Positions 56,214 to 64,000 of a stretch of DNA of 64,000 nt are shown here, piece after piece. Origin of the DNA: Sinorhizobium alkalisoli. Its GTDB lineage: Bacteria; Pseudomonadota; Alphaproteobacteria; Rhizobiales; Rhizobiaceae. The notes beneath the pieces were generated by a model, which did not search any database, had not been told where the DNA came from, and saw only the letters and a program-made list of their open reading frames with translations. Positions within the stretch are counted from its first letter, which is position 1. The number at the start of each line of letters is the position of its first letter. The position numbers were made by a program, and so were the translations under genes. Location of the stretch: the NCBI RefSeq assembly GCF_008932245.1, contig NZ_CP034909.1, positions 1,488,001-1,552,000 of the forward strand. The letters run 5' to 3'.

Positions 56214-56274
56214 AATTGTCACCTTCGTCTGTGATAATTGACAGGAAATCTGAGGCAATATAGATAATTGTCAC
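56214..56274. promoter_or_regulatory. Repeated AATTGTCAC-type operator array between DUF1127 and mocR-like genes
   Basis: AATTGTCAC occurs at 56214-56222 and again at 56266-56274. An inverted near-copy, GTGATAATT (one base different from GTGACAATT), lies at 56231-56239. A weaker CCAATTGTAC occurs around 56182-56191. The third copy ends just before the ATG at 56276. MocR regulators usually bind such repeated half-sites in their own divergent promoter. Confidence 0.55.
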
Positions 56275-56275
56275 T

Positions 56276-57694
56276 ATGACAAGATGGCTTCCTGACATAC
56301 AGCAGGGCCGCGGCCCGATCTATGCGCGCATCGCCGATCAGATCGAAGAAGCGATCGGCAATGGCACGCTGCCCGCCGGCACCAAATTGCCGCCGCAGCG
56401 CAACCTCGCCTTCGATATCGGGGTGACAATCGGCACGATCGGCCGTGCCTATCACATCGTGCGCGAGCGCGGCCTCGTCAGCGGCGAGGTGGGCCGCGGC
56501 ACCTATGTGCTCGATCATCCGGAGAGCCGTCCCCCGGAACAGTCCGATCCCCTGACCACGTCGCTCGCCGGTACCCGGCCGATCGTTGCGCCCGCGGGCA
56601 AATTGCGTTTCGACAGCACCGCGGCGCCGGATATCGGCCAGGGGGAAATTCTCGCGAGGCTTTTGGGCGACATCAGCCACGAACACCACGCGGACATTGC
56701 CAGCTATGCCCGCAATTTCCCCGATCATTGGTTCGAAGCGGGTGCCCAGTGGCTGGCACGCGGCGGCTTCCGGCCGGAGGTAGAGCGCATCGTGCCGACG
56801 CTCGGGGCCCACGCCGCCGTGATCGCGGTGATCTCCGCGGTGACCTCGCCCGGCGACCGTGTCGCCTTCGAAACCTTGACCTATTCGCAAGTGAGCCGCA
56901 GCGCCGGGCTGATTGGTCGACGCATCGCCTTGATGGAGAGCGACGAGTTCGGACTGGTGCCGGAGGATTTCGAACGCGTCTGCGCTCAGCAGCACCCGAA
57001 GCTGGCTTTCCTGATGCCGAGCGCCCAAAACCCAACGGTTGCCATCATGCCGCTCGACCGGCGCCTGGCGATCGCCGATATCGCCCGGCGTTACGGCGTC
57101 TGGCTGATCGAAGACGATCTCTACGGGTCGATGACCGGAGACCCGGTGCCGGCGTTGGCGGAGATTGCGCCGGAGCGAACTTTCCTCGTCGGCGGTCTGT
57201 CGAAATCCGTTGCCGCCGGCGTGCGCGGCGGCTGGGTTGCTTGCCCGCCGCATTTCAGCCAGCGCATCCGCATTTCCCACAAGATGATCAGCGGCGGCCT
57301 GCCCTTCCTTCTCGCGGAACTTTGCGCCCGGCTGGTTCTTTCCGGTGCCGCCGCCGCGTTGCGCAGCCGCAGCGTCGAGGAAATCGGCGCTCGCGAAACG
57401 ATGGCGCGCGACATCTTCTCCGGTTTCGAGTTCAGTTCCCACCCGAGGGTGCCGTTTCTCTGGCTCAAGTTGCCGGATCCGTGGCTCTCGGGAACCTTCA
57501 AACAGGCTGCCCTGCAGGAGGGCGTGCTCATAGACGATGAGGACGAATTCAAGGCCGGGCGCGCCGATCGCGTCTTCCACCGCATCCGGGTTGGCTTCTC
57601 CTCTGCCGCCGAGCGTTCGGAAGTGGGGCGAGGCTTTCAGGTTCTCCGCCGCCTGCTCGACAGCGGGCGCGCCGGCTATGACAGCTTTGATTGA
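56276..57694 (+). CDS. MocR-family GntR/aminotransferase-type regulator
   Basis: A 472-residue fusion. Residues about 12-75 are a GntR winged helix (PIYARIADQIEEAIGNGTLPAGTKLPPQRN in segments), and residues about 110-465 are an aminotransferase class I fold. The PLP lysine is in LVGGLSKSVAAGVRGGWV. MocR proteins use a PLP- or amino-acid-sensing domain to control transcription of nearby genes. The ATG abuts the last copy of the operator-like repeat, suggesting autoregulation. No PLP-related enzyme gene is adjacent, so its target beyond DUF1127 and itself is unclear. Confidence 0.92.
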   Translation: MTRWLPDIQQGRGPIYARIADQIEEAIGNGTLPAGTKLPPQRNLAFDIGVTIGTIGRAYHIVRERGLVSGEVGRGTYVLDHPESRPPEQSDPLTTSLAGTRPIVAPAGKLRFDSTAAPDIGQGEILARLLGDISHEHHADIASYARNFPDHWFEAGAQWLARGGFRPEVERIVPTLGAHAAVIAVISAVTSPGDRVAFETLTYSQVSRSAGLIGRRIALMESDEFGLVPEDFERVCAQQHPKLAFLMPSAQNPTVAIMPLDRRLAIADIARRYGVWLIEDDLYGSMTGDPVPALAEIAPERTFLVGGLSKSVAAGVRGGWVACPPHFSQRIRISHKMISGGLPFLLAELCARLVLSGAAAALRSRSVEEIGARETMARDIFSGFEFSSHPRVPFLWLKLPDPWLSGTFKQAALQEGVLIDDEDEFKAGRADRVFHRIRVGFSSAAERSEVGRGFQVLRRLLDSGRAGYDSFD

Positions 57695-57787
57695 GTATTC
57701 TTCCCACAGCGGCTTTCGCCGAAACAACGACGATCTATAGTTGTCGCCAATTGCCCAGGTTGATTCGCCTGCAAAGGATACTCGGTC

Positions 57788-58372
57788 ATGATCCAGTCGG
57801 TCTTGTTCGACGCCCCATTCTCCCGCCCCGCCATGGCCAGCCTGGTGCTTCTCGGCAGCGTCGCCGTTTCATCGGCTCATGCGGATGACGGGATCTTTGA
57901 CGAAATGCGGTTCGGCCTCACCGCCCCCATCGAGAGCGGAAAGCACCATGAAAGCGGCGTCTTTCCCTCCTTTACGGTGTTCTTCGACCCGCTTGGCGCC
58001 GGTAGGGCGGGTACTCTTGCCGAAAAGATCCTGCGGCCACGCATCCATGCGGGAGCCTCGGTCGCAACCTCATCCAACGGCATCAACCAGATCTATGGCG
58101 GGCTCAGCTGGGACGCTGACATCACCGAACGGTTTTTTGTCGAACTGGGTGCCGGCGGGACGATCCACGACGGCGACCTCGAGGACGACGGATCAGACGG
58201 GCCGAAGCTCGGATGCCGGGTGCTCTTTCGCGAATATGCCGCCGCTGGCTATCGTTTTGATGCAAACTGGAACCTGTCGGCCACGATCGAGCACAACTCG
58301 CATGCCAATCTTTGCGACGGCCCCAATGGCGGCCTCACCCGGGCCGGCCTGATGCTCGGCTATACGTTCTAG
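57788..58372 (+). CDS. PagL-like lipid A 3-O-deacylase
   Basis: A 194-residue outer-membrane protein. A signal region of about 31 residues ends in SSAHA; the mature part is beta-strand-rich with a C-terminal YTF ending typical of outer-membrane barrels. The segment ATIEHNSHANLCDGPNGG carries the catalytic His-x-Ser motif of the PagL/acyloxyacyl hydrolase group, which removes the 3-O-linked acyl chain from lipid A. Two cysteines (in KLGCRVLF and NLCDG) may pair. It stands alone; hairpins follow in the next 110 bases. Confidence 0.85.
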   Translation: MIQSVLFDAPFSRPAMASLVLLGSVAVSSAHADDGIFDEMRFGLTAPIESGKHHESGVFPSFTVFFDPLGAGRAGTLAEKILRPRIHAGASVATSSNGINQIYGGLSWDADITERFFVELGAGGTIHDGDLEDDGSDGPKLGCRVLFREYAAAGYRFDANWNLSATIEHNSHANLCDGPNGGLTRAGLMLGYTF

Positions 58373-58397
58373 TGGTGAAAATCTAACCCTTGGCACC

Positions 58398-58418
58398 CGA
58401 ATCCGAAGGCCGGATTCG
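58398..58418 (+). terminator. Hairpin downstream of the PagL-like gene
   Basis: CGAATCCG and CGGATTCG form a perfect 8-bp stem with a 5-nt loop, 26 bases after the stop. There is no T-run, so termination is possible but not typical. Confidence 0.35.
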
Positions 58419-58450
58419 ACCGAATGCGGACGGTAGCCCTCCTCTGGTGG

Positions 58451-58480
58451 ACGCCCGCTCCGGATGGTGATAGCGGGCGT
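58451..58480 (+). terminator. Second hairpin downstream of the PagL-like gene
   Basis: ACGCCCGCT and AGCGGGCGT form a perfect 9-bp stem with a 12-nt loop, without a T-run. Together with the first hairpin it may protect the 3' end or terminate weakly. Confidence 0.35.
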
Positions 58481-58712
58481 TGGCTCGACTGTTAGAATGC
58501 GTCTCGGCCGTCGTCTGCGACCGCGGCATTTCGGCTGGCTCGACACAAACGCTTCATCATCGAGGATGTGAGCTTTCTTGCCAACGACAGGGGCTACGAC
58601 CCTATGCCATGTTGAACTGGGCCGTCGACGCGTTGCTGCTCGCCGAACAGGACGATCGTGCGGTTCACTCATTTCCAGCCGATGGTACAGGCCTGCTGGC
58701 ACTTAACACGGA

Positions 58713-59612
58713 TCAGGAAGAAAACACCTCGTCTTTATCGATCTGCTCGCGCATCCAAGAGAGAAACTTCTGAAGAGGCAATGACGGAGCAATGCTTTTC
58801 GGCCACGTGAGATAATAACCTTCGCCGCTGTAACACGTCATATCAAAGGGAGCGACGAAGCTGCCGGCCTGAAGGTGTCTCTTTACAAACACCTTGGTTG
58901 CGATCGCGACCCCGATATCCAGAGATGCGGCCTCGTAAGCGAGTGCCGAACTTTCGAAACGGATGCCAGGGCTGGGGTCGACCGTCGATCCGACGCGTTT
59001 AAGCCATGCAGCCCAATCGGTCGGACGTGCCATAGAATGCAGCAGCCGCACACGGCTCAGGTCATCAGGGCACCTGAGCTTGTGGGCTTCCTGGAAAGCT
59101 GGTGAACAAATCGGAATCAGTTCAACATCGACCAACTTTTCGCTGTGGAGATCTGGCCAATTTCCTTTTCCCGCCCGAATGGCAGCATCCAGGTTCTGAG
59201 TCTCGAAATCGACTGGGGCGGTGGACGAACTCAGACGGACCTCTATGCGTGGGAAGGCTTCATGAAACTGCGTCAGCCGTGGAATAAGCCAACGCTGGGA
59301 AAAGGTCGTATAAGACTGGATGGCGAGAATATCCCGCCTGCCCCGCCGGGACACTCGCCTTGCCGCGTTCCCGATTTCGACGAAGGCTCGAGTCACGCCT
59401 TCATAGAGTTGCCGTCCCTCGTCGGTCAGTTCGATGCCGCGATGCAGCCGCTTGAACAGCACGACACCGAGATACTCCTCCAGCACTTTCACCTGGCGGC
59501 TGACGGCCACCTGAGACACATTCAGCTCTTCCGCAGCCTGCGTAAGGCTGGACAGGCGGGCAGCCGCTTCGAAGGTCCTTAACGGGTTTAGCGGGGGTAT
59601 TGAATTGCTCAT
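58713..59612 (-). CDS. LysR-family transcriptional regulator (GcvA-like)
   Basis: A 299-residue regulator. The HTH lies at about residues 8-65 (LRTFEAAARLSSLTQAAEELNVSQVAVSRQV in two blocks), with LNPLRTFEAAARL the GcvA-group opening. The rest is the effector domain. It is the last gene of the operon running leftward from the enoyl-CoA hydratase, 121 bases beyond the thiolase, and likely controls that operon in response to an acyl or aromatic intermediate (inference). Its start is the first ATG of the frame; no strong ribosome site was seen. Confidence 0.9.
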   Translation of the reverse strand: MSNSIPPLNPLRTFEAAARLSSLTQAAEELNVSQVAVSRQVKVLEEYLGVVLFKRLHRGIELTDEGRQLYEGVTRAFVEIGNAARRVSRRGRRDILAIQSYTTFSQRWLIPRLTQFHEAFPRIEVRLSSSTAPVDFETQNLDAAIRAGKGNWPDLHSEKLVDVELIPICSPAFQEAHKLRCPDDLSRVRLLHSMARPTDWAAWLKRVGSTVDPSPGIRFESSALAYEAASLDIGVAIATKVFVKRHLQAGSFVAPFDMTCYSGEGYYLTWPKSIAPSLPLQKFLSWMREQIDKDEVFSS

Positions 59613-59733
59613 TTGCTAGTCATACGTCATGTCCGATCGTACCCAAAACACCTGTGGCGCTTCGGCGAGGCGCGCCGCTGGACCTTCGTGCGGGCCTGTC
59701 CGCGCATCCGAGCCGACTTTGCGGCCCCGGTGC

Positions 59734-60936
59734 TCACACCCGTTCAAGGGCAATGGCAATCCCCTGTCCCACGCCGATGCACATGGTTGCAAGGGCAAAG
59801 CGGCCATTGATCTTGTCAAGTTCCAGTGCCGCCGTTCCGGTAATGCGTGCACCCGACATGCCGAGCGGGTGTCCGAGAGCGATGGCGCCACCGTTGGGAT
59901 TAACCCGGGGATCGTCATCGGCAATGCTGAGATCTCGCAGACATGCCAGGCCCTGACTCGCGAATGCCTCGTTCAATTCGATGACATCGATCGCCTCTTG
60001 CTGCAATCCCAGCCGCGCCATCAATTTTCGACAGGCTGGTGCCGGCCCGAAGCCCATGATCCGTGGAGCGACTCCAGCCGTCGCCCCACCGAGAATCCGC
60101 GCGATCGGCATCAGGCGGTGACGCTTTGCAGCAGTCTCGTTGGCAAGGATCAGGGCGGCCGCTCCATCGTTCACACCGCTGGCATTGCCCGCAGTGACCG
60201 ACCCTCCTTGTCGAAAGGGCGCCTTGAGACCTGCCAAGGCCTCGAGCGTTGTCGCGCGCGGATGTTCATCACGATCGACCAGGACCGGGTCGCCCCTGCG
60301 CTGAGGGACCTTGACAGGGACGATCTCCTCCCCAAGCCTTCCGCATGCCTGGGCAGCAGCAGTCTTCAGCTGAGAGCGGAAGGCGAACGCGTCCTGGTCC
60401 GCCCGCGATATCCCGAATTCCTCCGCGACATTCTCGGCAGTTTCAGGCATCGAATCGACGCCGTATTGAGCCTTCATGATCGGGTTGATGAAACGCCACC
60501 CGATCGTGGTGTCCTGTATCGAGGATTCCCGGCCAAAAGCCGTCTCCGCCTTCGGCACAACGAACGGGGCGCGGCTCATGCTTTCCACGCCGCCAGCGAC
60601 TATCAGCTCGGCCTCGCCGGATCGGATGGCGCGAAATCCGGTGATGATGGCGTCCATCCCGGAACCGCAGAGCCTGTTGATCGTCGTTCCGGGAACCTCC
60701 ACCGGCAGTCCGGCAAGAAGCGACGACATGCGAGCCACATTGCGGTTGTCCTCGCCCGCCTGATTAGCGCAGCCAAAAATCACCTCGTCAACCGCTGCCC
60801 AATCCGGGGACGGCTGACGGGTCATCAGCGCTTTCAGCACGGTGGCGCCGAGGTCATCCGGCCTCACGGAGGCGAGCGCTCCGCCGAAGCGGCCGATTGG
60901 GGTACGGATGTAGTCGCAAATGTAGACATCAGACAC
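59734..60936 (-). CDS. Acetyl-CoA acyltransferase, 3-oxoadipyl-CoA thiolase-like
   Basis: A 400-residue thiolase. The acyl-accepting cysteine is in NRLCGSGMDAII, and the other catalytic residues are in GGAIALGHPLGMSGAR (His) and TMCIGVGQGIAI (Cys). The N-terminal IRTPIGRFGGALASVRPDDLGA is the PcaF/PaaJ subgroup opening, which cleaves 3-oxoadipyl-CoA to succinyl-CoA and acetyl-CoA. No pca or paa ring-cleavage genes are near, so the true substrate may be another 3-oxoacyl-CoA. It follows the acyl-CoA synthetase gene by 93 bases. Confidence 0.93.
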   Translation of the reverse strand: MSDVYICDYIRTPIGRFGGALASVRPDDLGATVLKALMTRQPSPDWAAVDEVIFGCANQAGEDNRNVARMSSLLAGLPVEVPGTTINRLCGSGMDAIITGFRAIRSGEAELIVAGGVESMSRAPFVVPKAETAFGRESSIQDTTIGWRFINPIMKAQYGVDSMPETAENVAEEFGISRADQDAFAFRSQLKTAAAQACGRLGEEIVPVKVPQRRGDPVLVDRDEHPRATTLEALAGLKAPFRQGGSVTAGNASGVNDGAAALILANETAAKRHRLMPIARILGGATAGVAPRIMGFGPAPACRKLMARLGLQQEAIDVIELNEAFASQGLACLRDLSIADDDPRVNPNGGAIALGHPLGMSGARITGTAALELDKINGRFALATMCIGVGQGIAIALERV

Positions 60937-61029
60937 GGGTTCAGTCTCCGAGGAGAGAGAATTAGCGGAGCCACGCCGAACGCGCGCACCGCTGTGGGGG
61001 CGAGCCGCTTTGGGTGCGGGTCGCCAAAA

Positions 61030-63099
61030 TCAGCGAAGCACAACGAGCGCGTCGCCGGCGCGCACACCGGAGCCCTCGGGCAGCACAAAGACCGGGTTGA
61101 TCTCCGCCTCTTCCAGCCGATCGCCCAGCGCCACCGCCATATCTGCGAAAACCAGAACGGCATCGATCAAAGCCTCGGTATCGGCGACCGGCCGACCGCG
61201 GAAGCCTTCCAGAAGGGCCGAACATTTCAATTCGCCGATCATGTCGCGAACCTGTCGGCGCGTCACCGGCAAGAGCCGCATTGCGACGTCCTGGTACAGC
61301 TCGGTGGTCACGCCCCCCGCGCCCAAAAGAACACAAGGCCCGAGCTGAGGATCGCGGTTGTAGCCGAGTATGAACTCTACGCCACCCCTGACCAACTCCT
61401 GGATCAGGAAGCCATCGACGTTCGCGCCGTCCGCAGCAACCTCGACGCGCGACAACATCTGCTCGCAGACCGTTTCGACGTCGGCCGTGGCAACGCCGAC
61501 TTCAACACCGCCGACCTCTGATTTGTGGAGGATCTCCTTCGAGAGGATCTTGATGACCACGGACCCGTCGAACGCGGCCGCCTTCGCCGCTGCGTCTGCC
61601 GGGGTTGCCGCCTCGATTTCGCGCGTGACCGGGAATCCGAAGCGGGCGAAAAAGCGCTTCGCCTCGGCCTCGTTCAACGAGCCTTGCGGCAGGTCCGCTC
61701 CGTCCACGGCAGGGGGCGCCCGCCGCTCAGCCGAGTCATCTTCGCCTCGCGGCAGCAAGGCGCGCAGTGCTGCGGCGCAGCTCTCGGGAGCCGCATAAGC
61801 CGGGATCCCATGGGCATTCAAGTGTTGCACGATGCCCGGCGCCTCGGGGCTGACATAAGCGATCATGGGCTTCTTGCTGATGTGCATCGACTCCAGGAGC
61901 GGCTGGGCGACGACGTCCGGCTGCCGGATCGAGGACGAGCCCACGACAACGACTACGGCGTCGTAAGAGGGGCTTTCCGACAAGATCTGCAGGATGGATC
62001 GGAAGAGATCCGGACGCAGGCCGGCCAGCGTGACGTCGATCGGATTGCGATCCAGCACCGCCTCTTTGAGGTCGAGCGCCAGCAGCTTTTTCGACGTATC
62101 GGGATCGGGGCTCGGCATTTCGAGGCCGGCAAGTCCGACATTGTCGGCGACGATCGTCGCCGCGCCGCCGGTCGATGTCACGATCGCGACTCGCTTGCCG
62201 CAAAGAAGGCGCCCCTGGGACAGGGCGGCAGGGATGTCGAGAAGGTCTGCGAATGTCTGCGCTCGAATGATGCCGAGTTGTTTGAATAGGGCATCATACA
62301 CCTTGTCCGCGCCGGCCAGCGCGCCGGTGTGGGAGACGGCGGACTGCGCGCCGGACTCGGAACGGCCGACCTTGTAGGCCACGATGGGCTTGCCGGCCGC
62401 GATAACCCGCGCGGCGGCATTGCGGAACTTCTCCACGTTGCGAATGGTTTCGAGGTAGAGGGCAACAACGGTGGTTGCCGGATCCTCCGCCATGGCATCG
62501 AGAAGGTCGGCAACTTCGATGTCGGATTCATTTCCCGTTGCAATCAGCTTGGAAAAGCCGACCCCGCGTCCGACCCCGCGCGAAAGCAGAGATCCGAGAA
62601 TCCCCCCGCTCTGCGACAAAAGGGCAACTCCGCCGGCACGGAAGTCCTTCATCTCCATGGCACCGCTTGCCGTCAGCATGATGCGGTCCGTCAGGTTGAC
62701 CAGGCCGATCGTATTTGGGCCCAGAATCCGCATCGAACCAGCAGCCTCGCGCAACTCGGCCTGGAGACGACGCCCCTCCTCCCCGGCCTCGCCGAAACCG
62801 CTTGCGAGTACGATCGCCGCCTTGCTGCCCACAGCTGCAAGCTGGCGAACGGATTCGATCACCCGATTGGCACCGACGAGGACGAGCCCGACATCCGGTG
62901 CCTCGGGAAGTGCTTGCGCATCCGCATAGCATGTCAGATCGCCGATCGCTTCATTGCGCGGGTTGATGGGGTAGATCCGACCATTATAACCGTGCTGTTG
63001 CAGATAGGCGATCGGCCGCCCCGTGAGCTTCGTCACATCGGAAGAGGCTCCCACGACGGCGACGCTGGAAGGGTTCAGAAGCGCATCAATGAAAGTCAT
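61030..63099 (-). CDS. ADP-forming acyl-CoA synthetase (acetate-CoA ligase family), fused alpha/beta
   Basis: A 689-residue ligase. Residues about 1-450 hold the CoA-binding and succinyl-CoA-ligase-like domains (SSVAVVGASSDVTKLTGRP at the start; the phosphohistidine region around SHTGALAGADKVYDAL). From about residue 470 an ATP-grasp domain follows (RFFARFGFPVTREIEAA; VIKILSKEILHKSEVGGVEVGV). It forms acyl-CoA with ATP giving ADP and phosphate, reversibly. The ATG at 63099 is preferred; a GTG at 63114 overlaps the stop of the hydratase gene. Its acid substrate is unknown, but the surrounding genes indicate a beta-oxidation-like route. Confidence 0.9.
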   Translation of the reverse strand: MTFIDALLNPSSVAVVGASSDVTKLTGRPIAYLQQHGYNGRIYPINPRNEAIGDLTCYADAQALPEAPDVGLVLVGANRVIESVRQLAAVGSKAAIVLASGFGEAGEEGRRLQAELREAAGSMRILGPNTIGLVNLTDRIMLTASGAMEMKDFRAGGVALLSQSGGILGSLLSRGVGRGVGFSKLIATGNESDIEVADLLDAMAEDPATTVVALYLETIRNVEKFRNAAARVIAAGKPIVAYKVGRSESGAQSAVSHTGALAGADKVYDALFKQLGIIRAQTFADLLDIPAALSQGRLLCGKRVAIVTSTGGAATIVADNVGLAGLEMPSPDPDTSKKLLALDLKEAVLDRNPIDVTLAGLRPDLFRSILQILSESPSYDAVVVVVGSSSIRQPDVVAQPLLESMHISKKPMIAYVSPEAPGIVQHLNAHGIPAYAAPESCAAALRALLPRGEDDSAERRAPPAVDGADLPQGSLNEAEAKRFFARFGFPVTREIEAATPADAAAKAAAFDGSVVIKILSKEILHKSEVGGVEVGVATADVETVCEQMLSRVEVAADGANVDGFLIQELVRGGVEFILGYNRDPQLGPCVLLGAGGVTTELYQDVAMRLLPVTRRQVRDMIGELKCSALLEGFRGRPVADTEALIDAVLVFADMAVALGDRLEEAEINPVFVLPEGSGVRAGDALVVLR

Positions 63100-63110
63100 C
63101 TGGGCTCGCC

Positions 63111-63911
63111 TCACGCGCTGGTTTTGTTGAGGAATGCCTCTACGGACGAACGATGTTCGGCCGTGGTGTAGCAGATTGCCTGCGCCTCGCGTCCGAGAGC
63201 GAAAATCGCCTCATCGCTGCTCTCGAAGGTCTTGTCGAGGATGGCCTTGGTCAGGGCAATGGCGGCCGGCGAGCCGGCACTCAACTGCTCCGCCCAGAGC
63301 TGGGCATCATCGATCAGGGTATTGGCCGGCGAGATCCTGTCGATCATGCCGATCCCAAGCGCCTCCTCGGGTTCGACCACCCTGCCCGTCAGAATGAGCT
63401 CCTTGGCGCGGGCGAGGCCCACGCGACGCGGCAGGAAATACATCCCTCCGCCATCCGATACGAGGCCCCGCTTGATGAAGCTCATCGCCATTTTCGCGCC
63501 TTCGGCCGCGATGATGAAATCGCAGGCGAGGGCCATGTCGAGACCGAGACCGAAGGCTGCACCATTGACCGCGGCAATGACCGGCTTGGAGAGACCATGG
63601 ATGACGGCAACACCCCTATGCGTACTGCGCTGGCGGGTCCAGCCATTGAAGGCGACTTCTCCCGCAGGAACCTCCAGGCGCGCGCGCATGCCTGATACAT
63701 CGCCACCGGAGCAGAAGCCCTTGCCGGCGCCCGTCAGAATGACCGCGCGAACCGTCCGGTCGGTGCCAACCTTCTCGAAGGCGTCGATCAGTTCAGACCG
63801 CATCTGATCGTTGATGGCGTTGCGAACATCCGGACGGTTCAATGTGACGGTCGCTATGCCGTTCTTGTGGGAAACCGCTATGAACTCATGTTCACGAACA
63901 TTGACGGTCAT
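63111..63911 (-). CDS. Enoyl-CoA hydratase/isomerase family protein
   Basis: A 266-residue crotonase. ATVTLNRPDVRNAINDQM, then GAGKGFCSGGDVSGM at the oxyanion loop, AAVNGAAFGLGLDMALACDF and IKRGLVSDGGGMYFLPRRVG are conserved blocks. One of the usual catalytic glutamates is replaced, as Asp lies in the SDGGGM segment, so hydratase or isomerase activity cannot be told apart. AAAGGA precedes the ATG at 63911. It is the most upstream complete gene of the operon and overlaps the synthetase frame by 4 bases if the GTG start is used. Confidence 0.92.
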   Translation of the reverse strand: MTVNVREHEFIAVSHKNGIATVTLNRPDVRNAINDQMRSELIDAFEKVGTDRTVRAVILTGAGKGFCSGGDVSGMRARLEVPAGEVAFNGWTRQRSTHRGVAVIHGLSKPVIAAVNGAAFGLGLDMALACDFIIAAEGAKMAMSFIKRGLVSDGGGMYFLPRRVGLARAKELILTGRVVEPEEALGIGMIDRISPANTLIDDAQLWAEQLSAGSPAAIALTKAILDKTFESSDEAIFALGREAQAICYTTAEHRSSVEAFLNKTSA

Positions 63912-63962
63912 TCCTTTGTTCCTTCCTCTCGAGCGCTGCCATGGTGGCACTGGCGCGATCTT

Positions 63963-64000
63963 TCACTTGACTAGAGGCATCCATGTCTTCGGACTGTCAC
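63963..64000 (-). CDS. Partial C-terminal end of an upstream gene (window edge)
   Basis: On the minus strand an open frame entering from the right edge ends with TGA at 63963-63965, giving the last residues DSPKTWMPLVK. It lies 51 bases upstream of the hydratase ATG, the spacing expected within an operon. Too little is visible to name the product, and it could be a chance frame. Confidence 0.3.
   Translation of the reverse strand, partial: DSPKTWMPLVK

Larger units (their letters stand above)
58373..58712. other. Non-coding stretch after the PagL-like gene
   Basis: 340 bases with two strong hairpins near its left side (58398-58418 and 58451-58480) and no supported gene. Short open frames on both strands have no family features. 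It may contain decayed insertion DNA, but nothing recognisable remains. Confidence 0.4.

Noticed and set aside
56219..57727. A 502-codon minus-strand frame opposite the MocR gene
   Set aside because: The plus strand carries the GntR domain and PLP motif; the minus frame has none and would run through the operator region.
58480..58773. A 97-codon plus-strand frame upstream of the right-hand LysR gene
   Set aside because: It has no motif, overlaps the end of the LysR gene and contains mixed composition; it is more likely non-coding.
59629..61521. A 630-codon plus-strand frame opposite the thiolase and synthetase genes
   Set aside because: It covers parts of two well-supported genes and their gap, and its composition is typical of antisense translation.

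Overview
The window looks like a chromosomal segment of a Rhizobiales alphaproteobacterium, most likely Ensifer/Sinorhizobium or a close relative. The evidence is a high-GC genome with long antisense open frames, a SUF-type Fe-S cluster operon with two cysteine desulfurases preceded by an Irr/ICE-type iron box, the alphaproteobacterial F1-ATPase zeta inhibitor, DUF2259, DUF1127 and DUF2189 proteins, and rhizobial-type IS110 and IS66 sequences. The genus assignment is inference from recognised protein families; no database search was possible.

Layout. Positions 1-2064 hold a LysR regulator divergent from a quinone oxidoreductase-like dehydrogenase. Positions 2065-5900 are an accessory patch: a complete IS110-family transposase with long non-coding flanks, a lower-GC stretch with one doubtful secreted ORF, and a decayed IS66 transposase. 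A LysE-type exporter (5901-6539) is divergent from a four-gene polyamine-type ABC importer (6898-11157). A bidirectional terminator separates this from the convergent suf operon (11233-18373), transcribed right to left as sufS2-sufB-sufC-sufD-sufS-sufT-sufA from a promoter near 18515. A divergent alpha/beta hydrolase, a diguanylate cyclase, anmK, tyrS and a 1128-residue AsmA/YhdP-like protein follow to 26748.

Positions 27158-32001 carry bcp, a DUF455 ferritin-like gene, an M23 envelope peptidase, a DEAD-box helicase and a NUDIX hydrolase. Positions 32191-35647 carry a NhaP2-like cation/proton antiporter, a tandem universal stress protein and a TfoX-N protein. Positions 35652-40588 are a molybdo-hydroxylase maturation cluster (MoxR ATPase, CoxE-like VWA protein, split XdhC, fused MoeA-like/MocA-like protein) without the molybdoenzyme structural genes. 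Next come a flavin reductase, a type I periplasmic binding protein translationally coupled to a DmpA-type peptidase, and an overlapping rpe-DUF2259-membrane protein unit leading into purB.

After purB (ending with a textbook terminator) come PilZ, DUF2189, RBBP9-like and OsmC proteins, then a Cpx-like envelope-stress module (Spy/CpxP-like protein, response regulator, histidine kinase) with a perfect GTAAA-N5-GTAAA operator. A frameshifted small membrane protein gene, the F1-ATPase zeta inhibitor and purC-purS-purQ follow. The right end has a small lipoprotein, DUF1127, a MocR regulator with a repeated operator-like element, a PagL-like deacylase, and a LysR-thiolase-ADP-forming acyl-CoA synthetase-enoyl-CoA hydratase catabolic operon that runs off the right edge.

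The signals most worth following are the putative IS110 guide-RNA regions, the iron box at suf, the two mutually exclusive hairpins between sufS2 and sufB, the CpxR-like operator, the orphan Cox/Xdh maturation cluster and the MocR operator array. No rRNA, tRNA or CRISPR array was seen.
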